Notes under the pieces: generated by a model
What the model was told of the DNA's origin: nothing
The model's input: the letters and a program-made list of their open reading frames with translations, nothing else
The model's database searches: none
Assembly (NCBI RefSeq): GCF_002174305.1
Contig: NZ_MIJB01000010.1
Location: 94,609 to 158,608 of the forward strand
From: Aeromicrobium sp. PE09-221
GTDB taxonomy: Bacteria; Actinomycetota; Actinomycetes; Propionibacteriales; Nocardioidaceae
Direction of reading: 5' to 3'
Length of the DNA stretch: 64,000 nucleotides
Part shown: piece by piece, positions 34,019 to 43,243 of the stretch
Numbering within the stretch: the first letter of the stretch is position 1
Layout: each line of letters opens with the position of its first letter
Position numbers and translations under genes: made by a program

Positions 34019-37000
34019 CGGTGTCGATGAAGTCCATGTCGGCGGGGGACGGCTACAAGTACTTACTGAAGAGCGTGATCGCCGGGGACGGCAATCGAGC
34101 CCTGTCGACGCCGATGACGCGCTACTACGCCGAGGCGGGAACGCCTCCTGGTCGGTGGCTCGGGTCGGGCGTCGCGACAGTCGGCGGCGGCCTACTCCGC
34201 GTGGGTGATCCGGTGAGCGGTGAACAGCTCGCTTGGCTGATCGGCATGGGCCGTGACCCGGTCACAGGTGACCAACTTGGGCGGGCGTTCCCGCAGTACG
34301 CGACGGTCGCGCACCGGATCGCGGCGCGTGTAGCGGGCTTGAGCGCGGACCTCTCGGCTCCGCAGCGCAACGACGTGGTGGCTCAGATCGAGTCCGAGGA
34401 GCGCGAGAGGGGGGAGCAGCGCGCGGTGGCAGGGTTCGACTTTACGTTCAGTGTGCCGAAGTCGGTCTCGGTGTTGTGGGGTGTGGCCGATGCCGGTACT
34501 CAGGCGCTGATCGTCGAAGCCCATCACGCATCGGTCGCCGACGTGATGGATCTTCTCGAACGCGAGTTGGCGACGACCCGACGAGGGGTCGACGCAGGCA
34601 ACGGAGCTGTCATGCAGGCTGACGTCGCCGGCATCATTGCCGCCACCTTCGACCATTGGGACTCCCGTCTCGGCGATCCACAACTACATACCCATGTCGT
34701 GATCTCGAACAAGGTCAAGACTGCCGCCGACGGGCGCTGGCGCAGTCTCGACAGCCGACCACTCCATGCCGGTGTGGTGGCAATGTCAGAGCACTACAAC
34801 GCCGTTTTGGCCGACCGGATCACCCGCAGGTTTGGCCTCGGCTGGGTGCAACGCGAGCGAGGCAAGGACCGCAACCCGTCGTGGGAACTCGCACACGTGC
34901 CCGACCTCCTCATTAGGGCGTTCTCTAGCCGGTCACGCGCTATCGAACTGGAGAAGGACCGACTCGTTGGCGAGTACACCGACGCTCGCGGGAAACGGCC
35001 TTCGAAGACAACCGTCATCAGGCTGCGAGCCCAAGCCACGCTCGCCACCCGACCCGAGAAGCACATCCGTTCATTGGCCGACCTGACCGATGAGTGGCGC
35101 GACCGTGCTGACCAGATCCTGCACGAGAACTCCTTGGCTTGGGCCTGTCGCCTCACGGACAGTCGAGAAGCACGGCGGACCCTTCGCGCCGACGACATCG
35201 ACCTCAATGTCATTGGCATGCTCGGCGACTCGGTCATCGGTGCCGTCAGCGAGAAGCGCGCGACTTGGCGCCACTGGAACCTCTGGGCGGAAGCCTGCCG
35301 CCAGACGATGGGTTGGCGATTTGGCAGCACAGAGGACCGCGAGGCTGTCGTCCGGCTGATTGTCGACGCGGCGGAGCGGCAGTCGCTCATGATCACGCCG
35401 CCCGAGCTCGCGACGAGCCCACGGGTGTTCACCCACGCGGACGGAACATCACGCTTCCGTCCGCGTCACTCGACGATCTACAGCTCGACCGAACTCCTCG
35501 CCGCTGAAGACCGACTCCTCGCACGCGCACACGACATCAACGCCCCGGCGGTCGATCTCGGTGTGATCGAGCGCCTCGCCCACAAGAACTCGAAGGGCAG
35601 ACGGCTCAGTCAGGAACAGGCGGGAGCTTTGACCCAGGTCGCGGTGTCGGGACGCCGGATCGACGCGATCATCGGTCCGGCAGGGGCCGGCAAGACCACA
35701 GCGATGCATGCACTACGACAAGCGTGGCAAGCCGAGCACGGCAAGGGCAGCGTCGTCGGACTCGCGCCCAGCGCGGTCGCCGCCCAAGTCCTCGAGGACG
35801 ACTTGGGCATCGCATGTGAGAACACCGCGAAGTGGCTCTACGAACACGATCAAGGCAGGACCAAATTCCACGCCGGTCAACTCGTCATCATCGACGAAGC
35901 CACCCTTGCTGGCACCCTCGCACTCGACCGCATCACCGGCCTGGCCGAAGCCGAAGGGGCGAAGGTCCTGCTCGTCGGGGACTGGGCACAACTGCAGTCC
36001 GTCGATGCCGGGGGAGCTTTCAGCCTCCTCGTCGAAGCGCGAGACGACACGCCCACACTGACCGAAGTGCGCCGCTTCACCCACGAGTGGGAGAAGACCG
36101 CCTCCCTCGACCTGCGCTTCGGTCGCACTGAAGTACTCAACACCTACGTCCGGCACGGGAGGGTCCAAGAAGGATCCACCGCGCAGATGATCGACGCGGC
36201 CTACCTCGGGTGGCGCACTGACACGCGAGCGGGCCGCGACAGCATCTTGGTCACTGAATCCGCCCACTCGGTCGTCGAACTCAACAGTCGCGCCCGCGCC
36301 GAACGGATCCTGGACGGCGACACTGAAGCTGGCTCCGAAGTCCGACTCGGCGACGGCACCCACGCCTCCGTCGGCGACCTGATTGTCACCCGTCGAAACG
36401 ACCGCCGCCTCACACCAGCACGCGGCGGTTGGGTCCGCAACGGGGATCGATGGCGCGTCGCGGCTGTCGGCCGCGACGGCACCCTCCACGTCGAGCGGAC
36501 CGGCGTCCGACTCGGTGGCGCGGTCACCCTTCCCGCCGCCTACGTCGCCGAGAATGTCGACCTCGGCTACGCCGTCACCGCCCACCGCGCCCAAGGCGTC
36601 ACCGTCGACACAGCCCATGTCGTCGTCTCCTCATCCACGACTCGCGAGAACCTCTACGTCTCCATGACCCGCGGCCGGGACAGCAACATTTCCTACGTCG
36701 CCCTCGACCAACCCGACGACGCCCACAGTGCTCCCGGGCGCGACGAAGTGTCCGGAAGATCCATCCTTCACGGAGTCCTCCGGCATTCGGGCGCCGAACT
36801 CTCGGCCCACCAGAGCATCAAGACCGAGCAGGATCGGTGGACGTCGATCGCGCAACTCGCCGCCGAGTACGAGACGATCGCCGCCGTCGCCCAACGAGAC
36901 CGCTGGACCGACCTCCTCGCCAGTGCCGGCCTCACTGACGACCAACTCGGAGCGCTCCTCGGCTCAGACTCCTTCGGCCCGCTCACCGCCGAACTCCGCC

Positions 37001-37557
37001 GCGCCGAAGCAAACAACTTGAACCTTGAGAGCGAGCTGCCACGACTCATCACGCGGCGGACACTCGCCGACGCCGACGACATCGGCGCCGTGCTCATCAG
37101 CCGCATCCAGCAGGCCGAGGCCCAGGCGAGCACGCACCGCCGAAAGGACTCCCAACGCCTCATCGCCGGCCTGATACCCCGCGCGAGCGGAGCGATGGCA
37201 CCCGACATGGCCGAAGCGCTGATCCAACGGCAGCACCTCATCGAGACACGCGTATCCGCGCTCGCCGAAGCTTCTCTCGCGAAACAGAAAGGCTGGCTCA
37301 CACGACTCGGAACACCCCCGGCTGGGGGGAGGTTGCTCGAACGATGGCTCCAGGAACTTCGCACCGTGATTGCCTATCGCGACCGATATGCCGTCGACTC
37401 GGATGTTGTTCTGGGCAACGCTCGCTCCGACGCCCAGCGACTCGACCACGCCCGAGCCGCGCAGGCGATCAGGCGCGCACGCACCATCTCCGACGAAGCC
37501 TGCGACCCTTCGCCGGCCGTAGATCCACGAACGGCAGTCCGCGGGAGGTCCCACTGA
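34015..37557 (+). CDS. MobF-type relaxase with helicase domain (TraA/TrwC-like)
   Basis: This 1180-residue protein nicks and leads the transferred strand. The N-terminal TrwC relaxase domain (about 1-330) shows the twin tyrosines in TRYYAEAGTPPGRWLG (Tyr37, Tyr38) and the metal-binding histidines in FDHWDSR (His213) and DPQLHTHVV (His225, His227). The C-terminal superfamily 1 helicase domain has Walker A PAGAGKT near 555 and an IIDEATLAG Walker B near 625, with AYAVTAHRAQGVT-type helicase motif near 860. The tail is helical. Start ATG 34015 follows AGGAGGTG. Its 3' third is duplicated at 61.5 kb. Confidence 0.92.
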   Translation: MTVSMKSMSAGDGYKYLLKSVIAGDGNRALSTPMTRYYAEAGTPPGRWLGSGVATVGGGLLRVGDPVSGEQLAWLIGMGRDPVTGDQLGRAFPQYATVAHRIAARVAGLSADLSAPQRNDVVAQIESEERERGEQRAVAGFDFTFSVPKSVSVLWGVADAGTQALIVEAHHASVADVMDLLERELATTRRGVDAGNGAVMQADVAGIIAATFDHWDSRLGDPQLHTHVVISNKVKTAADGRWRSLDSRPLHAGVVAMSEHYNAVLADRITRRFGLGWVQRERGKDRNPSWELAHVPDLLIRAFSSRSRAIELEKDRLVGEYTDARGKRPSKTTVIRLRAQATLATRPEKHIRSLADLTDEWRDRADQILHENSLAWACRLTDSREARRTLRADDIDLNVIGMLGDSVIGAVSEKRATWRHWNLWAEACRQTMGWRFGSTEDREAVVRLIVDAAERQSLMITPPELATSPRVFTHADGTSRFRPRHSTIYSSTELLAAEDRLLARAHDINAPAVDLGVIERLAHKNSKGRRLSQEQAGALTQVAVSGRRIDAIIGPAGAGKTTAMHALRQAWQAEHGKGSVVGLAPSAVAAQVLEDDLGIACENTAKWLYEHDQGRTKFHAGQLVIIDEATLAGTLALDRITGLAEAEGAKVLLVGDWAQLQSVDAGGAFSLLVEARDDTPTLTEVRRFTHEWEKTASLDLRFGRTEVLNTYVRHGRVQEGSTAQMIDAAYLGWRTDTRAGRDSILVTESAHSVVELNSRARAERILDGDTEAGSEVRLGDGTHASVGDLIVTRRNDRRLTPARGGWVRNGDRWRVAAVGRDGTLHVERTGVRLGGAVTLPAAYVAENVDLGYAVTAHRAQGVTVDTAHVVVSSSTTRENLYVSMTRGRDSNISYVALDQPDDAHSAPGRDEVSGRSILHGVLRHSGAELSAHQSIKTEQDRWTSIAQLAAEYETIAAVAQRDRWTDLLASAGLTDDQLGALLGSDSFGPLTAELRRAEANNLNLESELPRLITRRTLADADDIGAVLISRIQQAEAQASTHRRKDSQRLIAGLIPRASGAMAPDMAEALIQRQHLIETRVSALAEASLAKQKGWLTRLGTPPAGGRLLERWLQELRTVIAYRDRYAVDSDVVLGNARSDAQRLDHARAAQAIRRARTISDEACDPSPAVDPRTAVRGRSH

Positions 37558-38035
37558 GAGCCACAGGGTCGGCCATCCCGACTTATTCACAGATCCGCGC
37601 CCTGCAGACGCGCATCGTCGGGGGGACCGGGAAGCTGGATCACACACACCGAACGAGTTCACTCATGATCACTTTGTCGCTCCGGGTAAGCGCCGCGTTC
37701 CACCGGTACCTGCGGAACACCGCGCCCACCAACATCGCCGTTGCCTGGCTCCGTTCGCCACACGGCAGCACTTGGGCGATTCCCCTCGGATTCATGCTCG
37801 CAATCGGGTACTTCCACGCGTCGAGATTCTGTGCCGTGATCGTCGAGTCCAGCGGACCTGGCTGGGTCAACCTGTTGGTCATCCTCTTCTTCTGGAACTC
37901 GCAGAAGTTCGTCTGGGTCGCGATATTCGGAATGCGTCGAGTACCGCTGATCACTTCGCGTGCCGACCATCGGGAATCTCGGACAGGTCCTCGTCGCGCC
38001 GCCCGCACTGTTGGAAATGTCGGGCCGCATCGTCA
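37175..38035. repeat. Direct repeat copy A: relaxase 3' end plus membrane-protein gene
   Basis: This stretch matches 61528-62385 along its whole length, starting at TACCCCGCGC and ending within the 3' part of the membrane-protein gene. It is clearly homologous but not identical, with numerous substitutions, so it is an old duplication or two related elements rather than a recent copy. Confidence 0.85.
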
Positions 38036-38051
38036 TCCCGCGTCAGAGTGA
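37665..38051 (+). CDS. Small membrane protein downstream of relaxase, copy A
   Basis: This 128-residue protein has two hydrophobic segments (about residues 43-60, WAIPLGFMLAIGYFHASRF, and 72-88, WVNLLVILFFWNSQKFVW). The polar ends are Arg-rich. The family is unknown, but the same gene recurs at 62.0 kb after a truncated relaxase, so it travels with the relaxase. It begins with ATG without a visible ribosome-binding site. The last 30 residues differ from copy B. Confidence 0.68.
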   Translation: MITLSLRVSAAFHRYLRNTAPTNIAVAWLRSPHGSTWAIPLGFMLAIGYFHASRFCAVIVESSGPGWVNLLVILFFWNSQKFVWVAIFGMRRVPLITSRADHRESRTGPRRAARTVGNVGPHRHPASE

Positions 38052-38273
38052 TGGACATCCGGTTCGGTGGCGCGCGCAGATCGTGAGACTCGGCAACCGA
38101 TCGCGTACGTTCCACGTGAGGCATCAAGCCATTCGACTCGGTTCGTACGCGTCGATCCAGGTATCTGGTCACGGAGCATTCTTCGGTGCTCCTCAGCGAA
38201 CGCGCCAGAAACGCCTGTAGTAGGCCGGCGGGGGAGCGAGGTCAAGATTCGCTGAAGATTCGTGGTGTTGGGC
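38052..38273. other. Convergent gap before copB
   Basis: This 222 bp stretch lies between the end of the membrane-protein gene and the copB stop. I see no gene, and no clear terminator. Confidence 0.4.
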
Positions 38274-40406
38274 TTACGCGCTGAGCACGGGGGCGCTGCG
38301 TGCCGGCGACAGGTCCAGCCTCCTCAGAAGTTGAGCATTGAGGGCCACCACCACGGTGGACGCTGACATGAGCACCGCTCCGACCGACATGGGCAGGATG
38401 AATCCGATCGGGGCGAGTACGCCGGCCGCGAGTGGGACGGCGGCGAGGTTGTAGCCCGCGCCCCACGCGAGGTTCTGGACGCTCTTGCGGTAGGTGGCCC
38501 GGCTCAGGTCGATGACGGACAGGACTGAGCGCGGGTCGTCGGAGGCCAGGATGATCCCGGCGGATCCGATGGCGACGTCGGTGCCCGCGCCGATGGCGAT
38601 CCCGACGTCTGCCTGCGCGAGCGCTGGGGCGTCGTTGACGCCGTCACCGACCATCGCGACCCGGCGTCCTTCACCTTGGAGTTGGGTGACCTTGGAGGCC
38701 TTGTCCTGGGGCCGGACGCCGGCGTAGACCCGGTCGATCCCCAGTTCCGCTGCGACCGAGTCGGCCACCGCTTGGGCGTCGCCGGTGATCATGACGACCT
38801 GGACGTCACGGTCGTGCAGTGCCTGGACGGCGGCGCGGGACTCCTCGCGGATCTCGTCGGCCAGTCGCAGAGCGCCCACGACGACGTCGTCGACGGTGAT
38901 GTGCAGAATGATCGCGCCTTCATCCCGCCACGGGTCGACGGCGGAAAGCTCCTGTTGTCCGGTGCGTTCGAGCATGGCGGGGCCGCCGACTCTGACGGTG
39001 GCTCCCTCAACGGTGGCGGAGACACCTTCGGCGGGGTGTGAGGCGAACTCCTCGGCCGGGGGCACGGACAATTCACGGTCGCTGGCGGCTCGGACGATGG
39101 CCTTCGCCAGCGGGTGTTCTGAATCGGATTCGGCCGCCGCTGCCAGCCTGAGCAGGGCGTCGGCGTCCAGTGAGCCATCGGCAGTCGGTTCTACGTCGGC
39201 GACGGTCGGCTGGCCCTTCGTCAGGGTGCCGGTCTTGTCGAAGAGCACCGTGTCCACGTGACGCATCGCCTCCATCTCCAGGCGGTCCTTCACCAGGACA
39301 CCGGCTCGGGCCGCGCGTTCGGTCGAGATCGAGATCACCAGGGGAATTGCCAAGCCCAGGGCGTGGGGGCAGGCGATGACAAGGACGGTGATCGTCCGGG
39401 TGACACCATCTTCCGGCAGGCCGATCAGTGACCAGACGATGAACGTGACCACGGCTGACCCGAGGGCGAACCAGAACAGCCACCCGGCGGCGGTGTCGGC
39501 CAGTCGCTGAGTTCGTGACGCCGAAGCTTGGGCGTCGGCGACCAGCCGTTGGATGCCGGCGATGGCGGTCTCGTCGCCGATCGCGGTCACCTCGACACGC
39601 AGCCCGGAATCGGTGGCTACCGTCCCCGCGACGACCTGGTCCCCGACGTCACGGCGCAAGGGACGGGACTCGCCGGTGATCATCGCCTCGTCCATCGACG
39701 CCGAACCGCTGACGACCTTGCCGTCAGCCGGGACGCTCCCGCCGGGTCTGACGACCACGACATCGCCAACACCCAAGTCGGAAGGGGAGACGACGACGAC
39801 GTCGTCGCCCTCGACCCGCTCTGCCTCGTCCGGGAGGAGGGTCGCGAGCGAATCGAGCGCCGACGTGGTGCGAACGAGGGACCGCATCTCGATCCAGTGC
39901 CCCAGCAGCATGATGGACACCAGCAGGGCCAGCTCCCACCAGAAGTCCAGGTGGTGTGCCAGCAGGCCGAGCGTGGAGCCCCAAGAGGCGATGAACGCGA
40001 CACTGATCGCCAACGCGACCAGAAGCATCATGCCCGGCTTGCGCGAGCGGATCTCAGAAACGGCGCCGCTGAGGAAGGGGCGTCCGAACCAGGCATAGAG
40101 GACGGTGCCCAAGATGGGGGAGACCCACTCGAGACCGCGAATGTCGGGCAGTGAGTAGCCGGCCAGATCAGCGAACATCGGCGAGAGGACGACCGTCGGG
40201 ACCGCCAAGGCCAGCGATCCCCAGAACAGGCGTCGGAACATGCCGACGTGATCTCCATGACCGCCGTGTCCTCCGTGGTCGCCATGGCCGGCGTGATCGT
40301 CGTGGTCGCCATGGCCGGCGTGGTCCTCGTGACCGGTGTGTCCAGCGTGCTCGCCGTGGTCGGTGTGGGAGTGCGAACTGGTGTGGGCGTGATGTTCATC
40401 GGTCAT
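38274..40406 (-). CDS. copB: CopB-type copper-exporting P-type ATPase
   Basis: This is a 710-residue P1B-type ATPase. A His-rich N-terminus (about residues 5-53, many H and HGD repeats) replaces the usual HMA domain. Membrane spans include the pair with CPH at residues 346-348 (TVLVIACPHALG), which defines the P1B-3 CopB subclass. The actuator TGES lies at 244-247, the phosphorylation site DKTGT at 390-394, and GDGVND near 600. CopB proteins export Cu or Ag, with a preference for Cu(II) in some. AAGG lies upstream of the ATG. A CsoR-type operator lies 51 bp upstream. No csoR gene is in the window. Confidence 0.92.
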   Translation of the reverse strand: MTDEHHAHTSSHSHTDHGEHAGHTGHEDHAGHGDHDDHAGHGDHGGHGGHGDHVGMFRRLFWGSLALAVPTVVLSPMFADLAGYSLPDIRGLEWVSPILGTVLYAWFGRPFLSGAVSEIRSRKPGMMLLVALAISVAFIASWGSTLGLLAHHLDFWWELALLVSIMLLGHWIEMRSLVRTTSALDSLATLLPDEAERVEGDDVVVVSPSDLGVGDVVVVRPGGSVPADGKVVSGSASMDEAMITGESRPLRRDVGDQVVAGTVATDSGLRVEVTAIGDETAIAGIQRLVADAQASASRTQRLADTAAGWLFWFALGSAVVTFIVWSLIGLPEDGVTRTITVLVIACPHALGLAIPLVISISTERAARAGVLVKDRLEMEAMRHVDTVLFDKTGTLTKGQPTVADVEPTADGSLDADALLRLAAAAESDSEHPLAKAIVRAASDRELSVPPAEEFASHPAEGVSATVEGATVRVGGPAMLERTGQQELSAVDPWRDEGAIILHITVDDVVVGALRLADEIREESRAAVQALHDRDVQVVMITGDAQAVADSVAAELGIDRVYAGVRPQDKASKVTQLQGEGRRVAMVGDGVNDAPALAQADVGIAIGAGTDVAIGSAGIILASDDPRSVLSVIDLSRATYRKSVQNLAWGAGYNLAAVPLAAGVLAPIGFILPMSVGAVLMSASTVVVALNAQLLRRLDLSPARSAPVLSA

Positions 40407-40456
40407 CTACGTGCCTTCCGATCCCGGTCTTGGCGCGGCCGTCAAGATATGGCCAT

Positions 40457-40475
40457 TATACCCCTAGGGGGTATA
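40457..40475. promoter_or_regulatory. CsoR-type copper operator
   Basis: TATACCCC-TA-GGGGGTATA is an almost perfect inverted repeat built on TACCCC and GGGGTA, the form bound by CsoR repressors in Gram-positive bacteria. It lies about 51 bp before the copB start. Copper binding to CsoR would release it. The regulator must be encoded elsewhere. Confidence 0.75.
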
Positions 40476-40501
40476 GGGACCTCAAGCCAATTGAAGGGTG
40501 G

Positions 40502-40690
40502 TCAGGCAGGTGGGTGCGTCGGTGCGTCGGCTTCGGTGTCGAACTCGACGCTGCCGGTCTTGTCGTCCGAACGGATCGTCATCGCCCCTTCGATGTCGAA
40601 GGGCAGCCAGAACCCAGCGAATCCGTTGTCGAGGGTCTTGACGTCCTTGTCGATCCGTACGTCCCCGGTGGAGTCGTCCACGATCAGTAG
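40502..40690 (-). pseudogene. Unidentified C-terminal coding fragment at a junction
   Basis: This open stretch in the minus direction encodes about 60 residues including DSTGDVRIDKDVKTLDNGF and EGAMTIRSDDKTGSVEFD, ending in TGA at 40502. It could begin at the GTG at 40681, but no ribosome-binding site supports that. It reads like the beta-rich C-terminal end of a longer protein whose front was lost where it joins the transfer-gene remnant at about 40690. I do not recognise the parent. Confidence 0.4.
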
Positions 40691-40818
40691 TTCAGGACCG
40701 CGGCCAGCAGGCCATGCGTGAGTAGGGCGCCGACGAGACGGCGCAGGCTCGCGTCCGCACCTAAGGCGCCGAAGTCCGGACTGGACGCGGGCGGCATCTC
40801 GGGGAGTCGATGGGTCAC
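40690..40818 (-). pseudogene. Remnant of the small two-span membrane gene of a conjugation operon
   Basis: The first 42 codons, from GTG 40818, align with the intact gene at 11502-11795 (ASSPDFGALGADASLRRLVG against LASPDFGAIGSSSTLRHLVG, then LLTHGLLAAVL against LLAYGLLTAIL). After this the frame continues into two unrelated residues and a stop. The gene is therefore truncated. It lies in the same order relative to a peptidase remnant as in the intact operon, with the mer genes between them. Confidence 0.75.
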
Positions 40819-40924
40819 GCCCTGCAGGTGTTCACGCGTGCATCGGGCGGGCCATGACGCTGGGGCGTGCTGGCATCGCGACCGGGTGGCCGGCCGCGGT
40901 CTGTCTCCTTCCCGATGCGGAGAA

Positions 40925-41314
40925 CTATAGGTAGCGGCAGACCTGCTCGGGACTGCACGTGTCGGGGTCCGGCTGCGCGGCGTCGTGCCTGAGTTCGGCA
41001 ATAGTGTCATGCAGGGCGGTGAGCCTAGCGATCTGCTGCTCGATCTCGGCTAGGCGCTCGTCGAGCAGATCGCGCACGTGCTCACACGGCGCGGCGCCGT
41101 CATCGCGGATGTCGAGGATCTGGCGGATCTGAGCGAGGGTGAGTCCCGCCGCCTGGCCGCGGTGAACAAAGTCGATCCGGGCGACAGCGTCGGGCGCGTA
41201 GTCCCGATAACCCGACGGCGTCCGATCGGCTGGGGGCAGCAGTCCCGACTCCTCATAGAAGCGGAGAGTCTTCGGAGTGGTCCCAGCCGCAGCGGCCAGT
41301 TCCCCGATGCGCAT
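40925..41314 (-). CDS. merR: MerR-family heavy-metal regulator
   Basis: The 129-residue protein has the MerR winged helix at 1-70 (MRIGELAAAAGTTPKTLRFYE, then SGYRDYAPDAVARIDFVHRGQAAGLTL) and the dimer helix. Cysteines sit in the metal region: one in APCEHV near residue 80 and two in CSPEQVC near the end, a shorter spacing than in classic mercury MerR (eight residues between the last two). With a merA gene divergent and close, mercury is the likely signal. AGAGGTGA precedes the ATG at 41314. The TAG stop is at 40925. A longer frame is not supported. Confidence 0.8.
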   Translation of the reverse strand: MRIGELAAAAGTTPKTLRFYEESGLLPPADRTPSGYRDYAPDAVARIDFVHRGQAAGLTLAQIRQILDIRDDGAAPCEHVRDLLDERLAEIEQQIARLTALHDTIAELRHDAAQPDPDTCSPEQVCRYL

Positions 41315-41344
41315 CGCGGTCACCTCTCGTTCGGCAGGAGCACG

Positions 41345-41374
41345 CTTGACCTTCCCCTGCACTGGAACGTCAAG
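41345..41374 (+). promoter_or_regulatory. MerR-type operator and promoter for merA
   Basis: A dyad, CTTGAC then TTCC and the mirror GGAA then GTCAAG, spans 30 bp with an eight-base centre. It starts with a TTGACC -35 box and runs into AAGTAT at the -10 position, with about 20 bp between the boxes, the long spacing that MerR regulators twist into an active form. It lies between merR and merA, 51 bp from the merA start. Confidence 0.72.
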
Positions 41375-41425
41375 TATGGCCGAACAGATCAGAAGAAGAC
41401 CGAAGGGTTGAAGGAGACAGCAGCG

Positions 41426-42850
41426 ATGCCTACGAAGTACGACCTTGCCATCATCGGATCGGGCGGCGGGGCGTTCGCCGCGGCGATCCGCGCGACCGCG
41501 CTGGGAAAGTCGGTGGTGATGGTCGAGCGCGGCACGCTCGGCGGGACCTGCGTGAACACTGGGTGCGTGCCGTCGAAGGCGCTCATTGCCGCGGCTGGCG
41601 CGCGGTACTCCGCCGCCGACGCCCCGGACCGTTTCCCGGGGATCTCAACGACGGCGGGCCCAATCGACATGCCCGCGCTGGTCGCCGGAAAAGTGGCGCT
41701 GGTCGAGTCGCTGCGGGGCGAGAAATACGCCGACGTTGCTGAATCCTACGGCTGGCAAGTGCGTCAGGGAGTCGCCGCGTTCGCGGGCTCGCCTGATGCG
41801 CCGATGCTGAACATCACCGCCGCCGATGGGATGGCCGCGACCGTCGAGGCCGAGCACTACATGGTCGCAACCGGCGCTCGACCGTGGGTCCCGCCGATCG
41901 ACGGCCTGGATAGCGCGGGGTACCTGACTTCGACCACGGCCATGGAGCTGCTCGAGGTCCCCAGGTCTCTCCTCGTCCTCGGCGGTGGCTACGTCGCCTT
42001 GGAGCAGGCCCAACTGTTCGCCCGACTCGGCTCCGAGGTCACGCTGCTGGCCCGCTCCCGACTCGCATCGAAGGAGGAGCCTGAAGTCTCCTGGGCGCTT
42101 GAGGACGTCTTCGCCGATGAGGGCATCCGCGTCGTCCGCCGCGCGGTGCCCACCCGGGTGACCCGGGCCGCAGGGACCGGGCTGGTCGTGGTGACCGCGG
42201 ACGTATCCGGCGTCTCGCAGGACTTCCGCGCCGACCAAGTCCTGGTAGCCCTCGGACGCCGCCCCGTCACCGACGGACTCAATCTCGACTCTGTCGGAGT
42301 CAAGACAGGGGAGTCCGGCGAGTTGGTCGTCTCCGACAGGATGCAATCCTCGAATCGGCGGATCTGGGCCGCGGGCGACGTGACCGGGCACCCCGAGTTC
42401 GTCTACGTCGCCGCCCACCACGGCACCCTCGTGGCCGAGAACGCGTTCCTCCACGTCGACCGGACCGTCGACTACTCTCGTCTGCCGCGGGTGACGTTCA
42501 CCGGCCCCGCGATCGGCGCGGTCGGGACGACCGAGAAGGAGGCGATAGGCGCGGGAATCCGCTGCGACTGCCGCGTCCTGCCGCTGCACCACGTGCCCCG
42601 AGCACTGGTCAACCGCGATACCCGTGGCTTCATCAAGATCGTCGTGAACGCCGACACAAGCGAGATTCTCGGCATCACTGCCGTCGCCAAGGACGCCGGC
42701 GAGCTCGCCGCCACCGGAGTCCACCTGCTCGGCAAGACCATCGCCGAAGTCGTCGACGCGTGGGCCCCCTATCTCACCATGACCGAAGGACTCCGGCTCG
42801 CCGCAAGAGCCTTCACCACCGACGTCTCACAGCTGTCGTGCTGCGCGTGA
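41426..42850 (+). CDS. merA: Mercuric reductase
   Basis: This 474-residue flavoprotein of the disulfide-reductase family reduces Hg(II) to Hg(0) with NADPH. The FAD-binding start is AIIGSGGGAFAAA (about 9-21), the redox disulfide is CVNTGC at 42-47, the NADPH region is LLVLGGGYVALEQAQLFAR near 190, and the FAD contact is RRIWAAGDV near 320. The C-terminal QLSCCA holds the paired cysteines that pass mercury to the active site. No N-terminal HMA domain is present. The ATG at 41426 follows AAGGAG. No merT or merP transporter is seen. Confidence 0.9.
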   Translation: MPTKYDLAIIGSGGGAFAAAIRATALGKSVVMVERGTLGGTCVNTGCVPSKALIAAAGARYSAADAPDRFPGISTTAGPIDMPALVAGKVALVESLRGEKYADVAESYGWQVRQGVAAFAGSPDAPMLNITAADGMAATVEAEHYMVATGARPWVPPIDGLDSAGYLTSTTAMELLEVPRSLLVLGGGYVALEQAQLFARLGSEVTLLARSRLASKEEPEVSWALEDVFADEGIRVVRRAVPTRVTRAAGTGLVVVTADVSGVSQDFRADQVLVALGRRPVTDGLNLDSVGVKTGESGELVVSDRMQSSNRRIWAAGDVTGHPEFVYVAAHHGTLVAENAFLHVDRTVDYSRLPRVTFTGPAIGAVGTTEKEAIGAGIRCDCRVLPLHHVPRALVNRDTRGFIKIVVNADTSEILGITAVAKDAGELAATGVHLLGKTIAEVVDAWAPYLTMTEGLRLAARAFTTDVSQLSCCA

Positions 42851-42997
42851 ACGCGGTCGGCACTGGTACTCACAGGCGAGGGCGATGCCGCCGATGCGGA
42901 CGGTTCTTGCGCTCGCGCAGCGGAAGGCCTGGCCGTACCCGCTGTCCCGGTCATCTCGGTGCCTCCGCCGAATTCGACTTGACCGAGCGTTCGATGG

Positions 42998-43207
42998 TAC
43001 TCGACCCCGATACGCTCGGCATTCGCCTTGAGCCCGTTCGTCGCGTTCCAGCCGTTCTCGAGGGCAGCGCCGACGGCTCGCGTGCCGATGGCGTTGCCGA
43101 AGGTCCCGTCGCACGCTCGGCCGGCGGCGTGGTCGTTCGTCGCCGGCTCGCCCGGCCGCCAGCACGCCCACGACGAGCCCGGGAAGTGACTCTCGAGCTG
43201 AGCCGAT
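42998..43207 (-). pseudogene. Remnant of the wall-hydrolase C-terminal domain
   Basis: Read on the minus strand, this encodes FPGSSWACWRPGEPATNDH and AGRACDGTFGNAIGTRAVG through KANAERIGVEY, closely matching residues about 415-490 of the intact hydrolase at 11818-13410. Upstream and downstream parts are missing, including the last 37 codons with the DHLHV motif. It is a dead piece of a second conjugation operon. Confidence 0.82.
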
Positions 43208-43243
43208 CTCAACCAGAGACGAGGGTTTGCTCCGGTGAATCTC

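Noticed and set aside
41078..41425. Longer merA reading through merR
   Set aside because: The extra part is antisense to merR, and AAGGAG marks the ATG at 41426.
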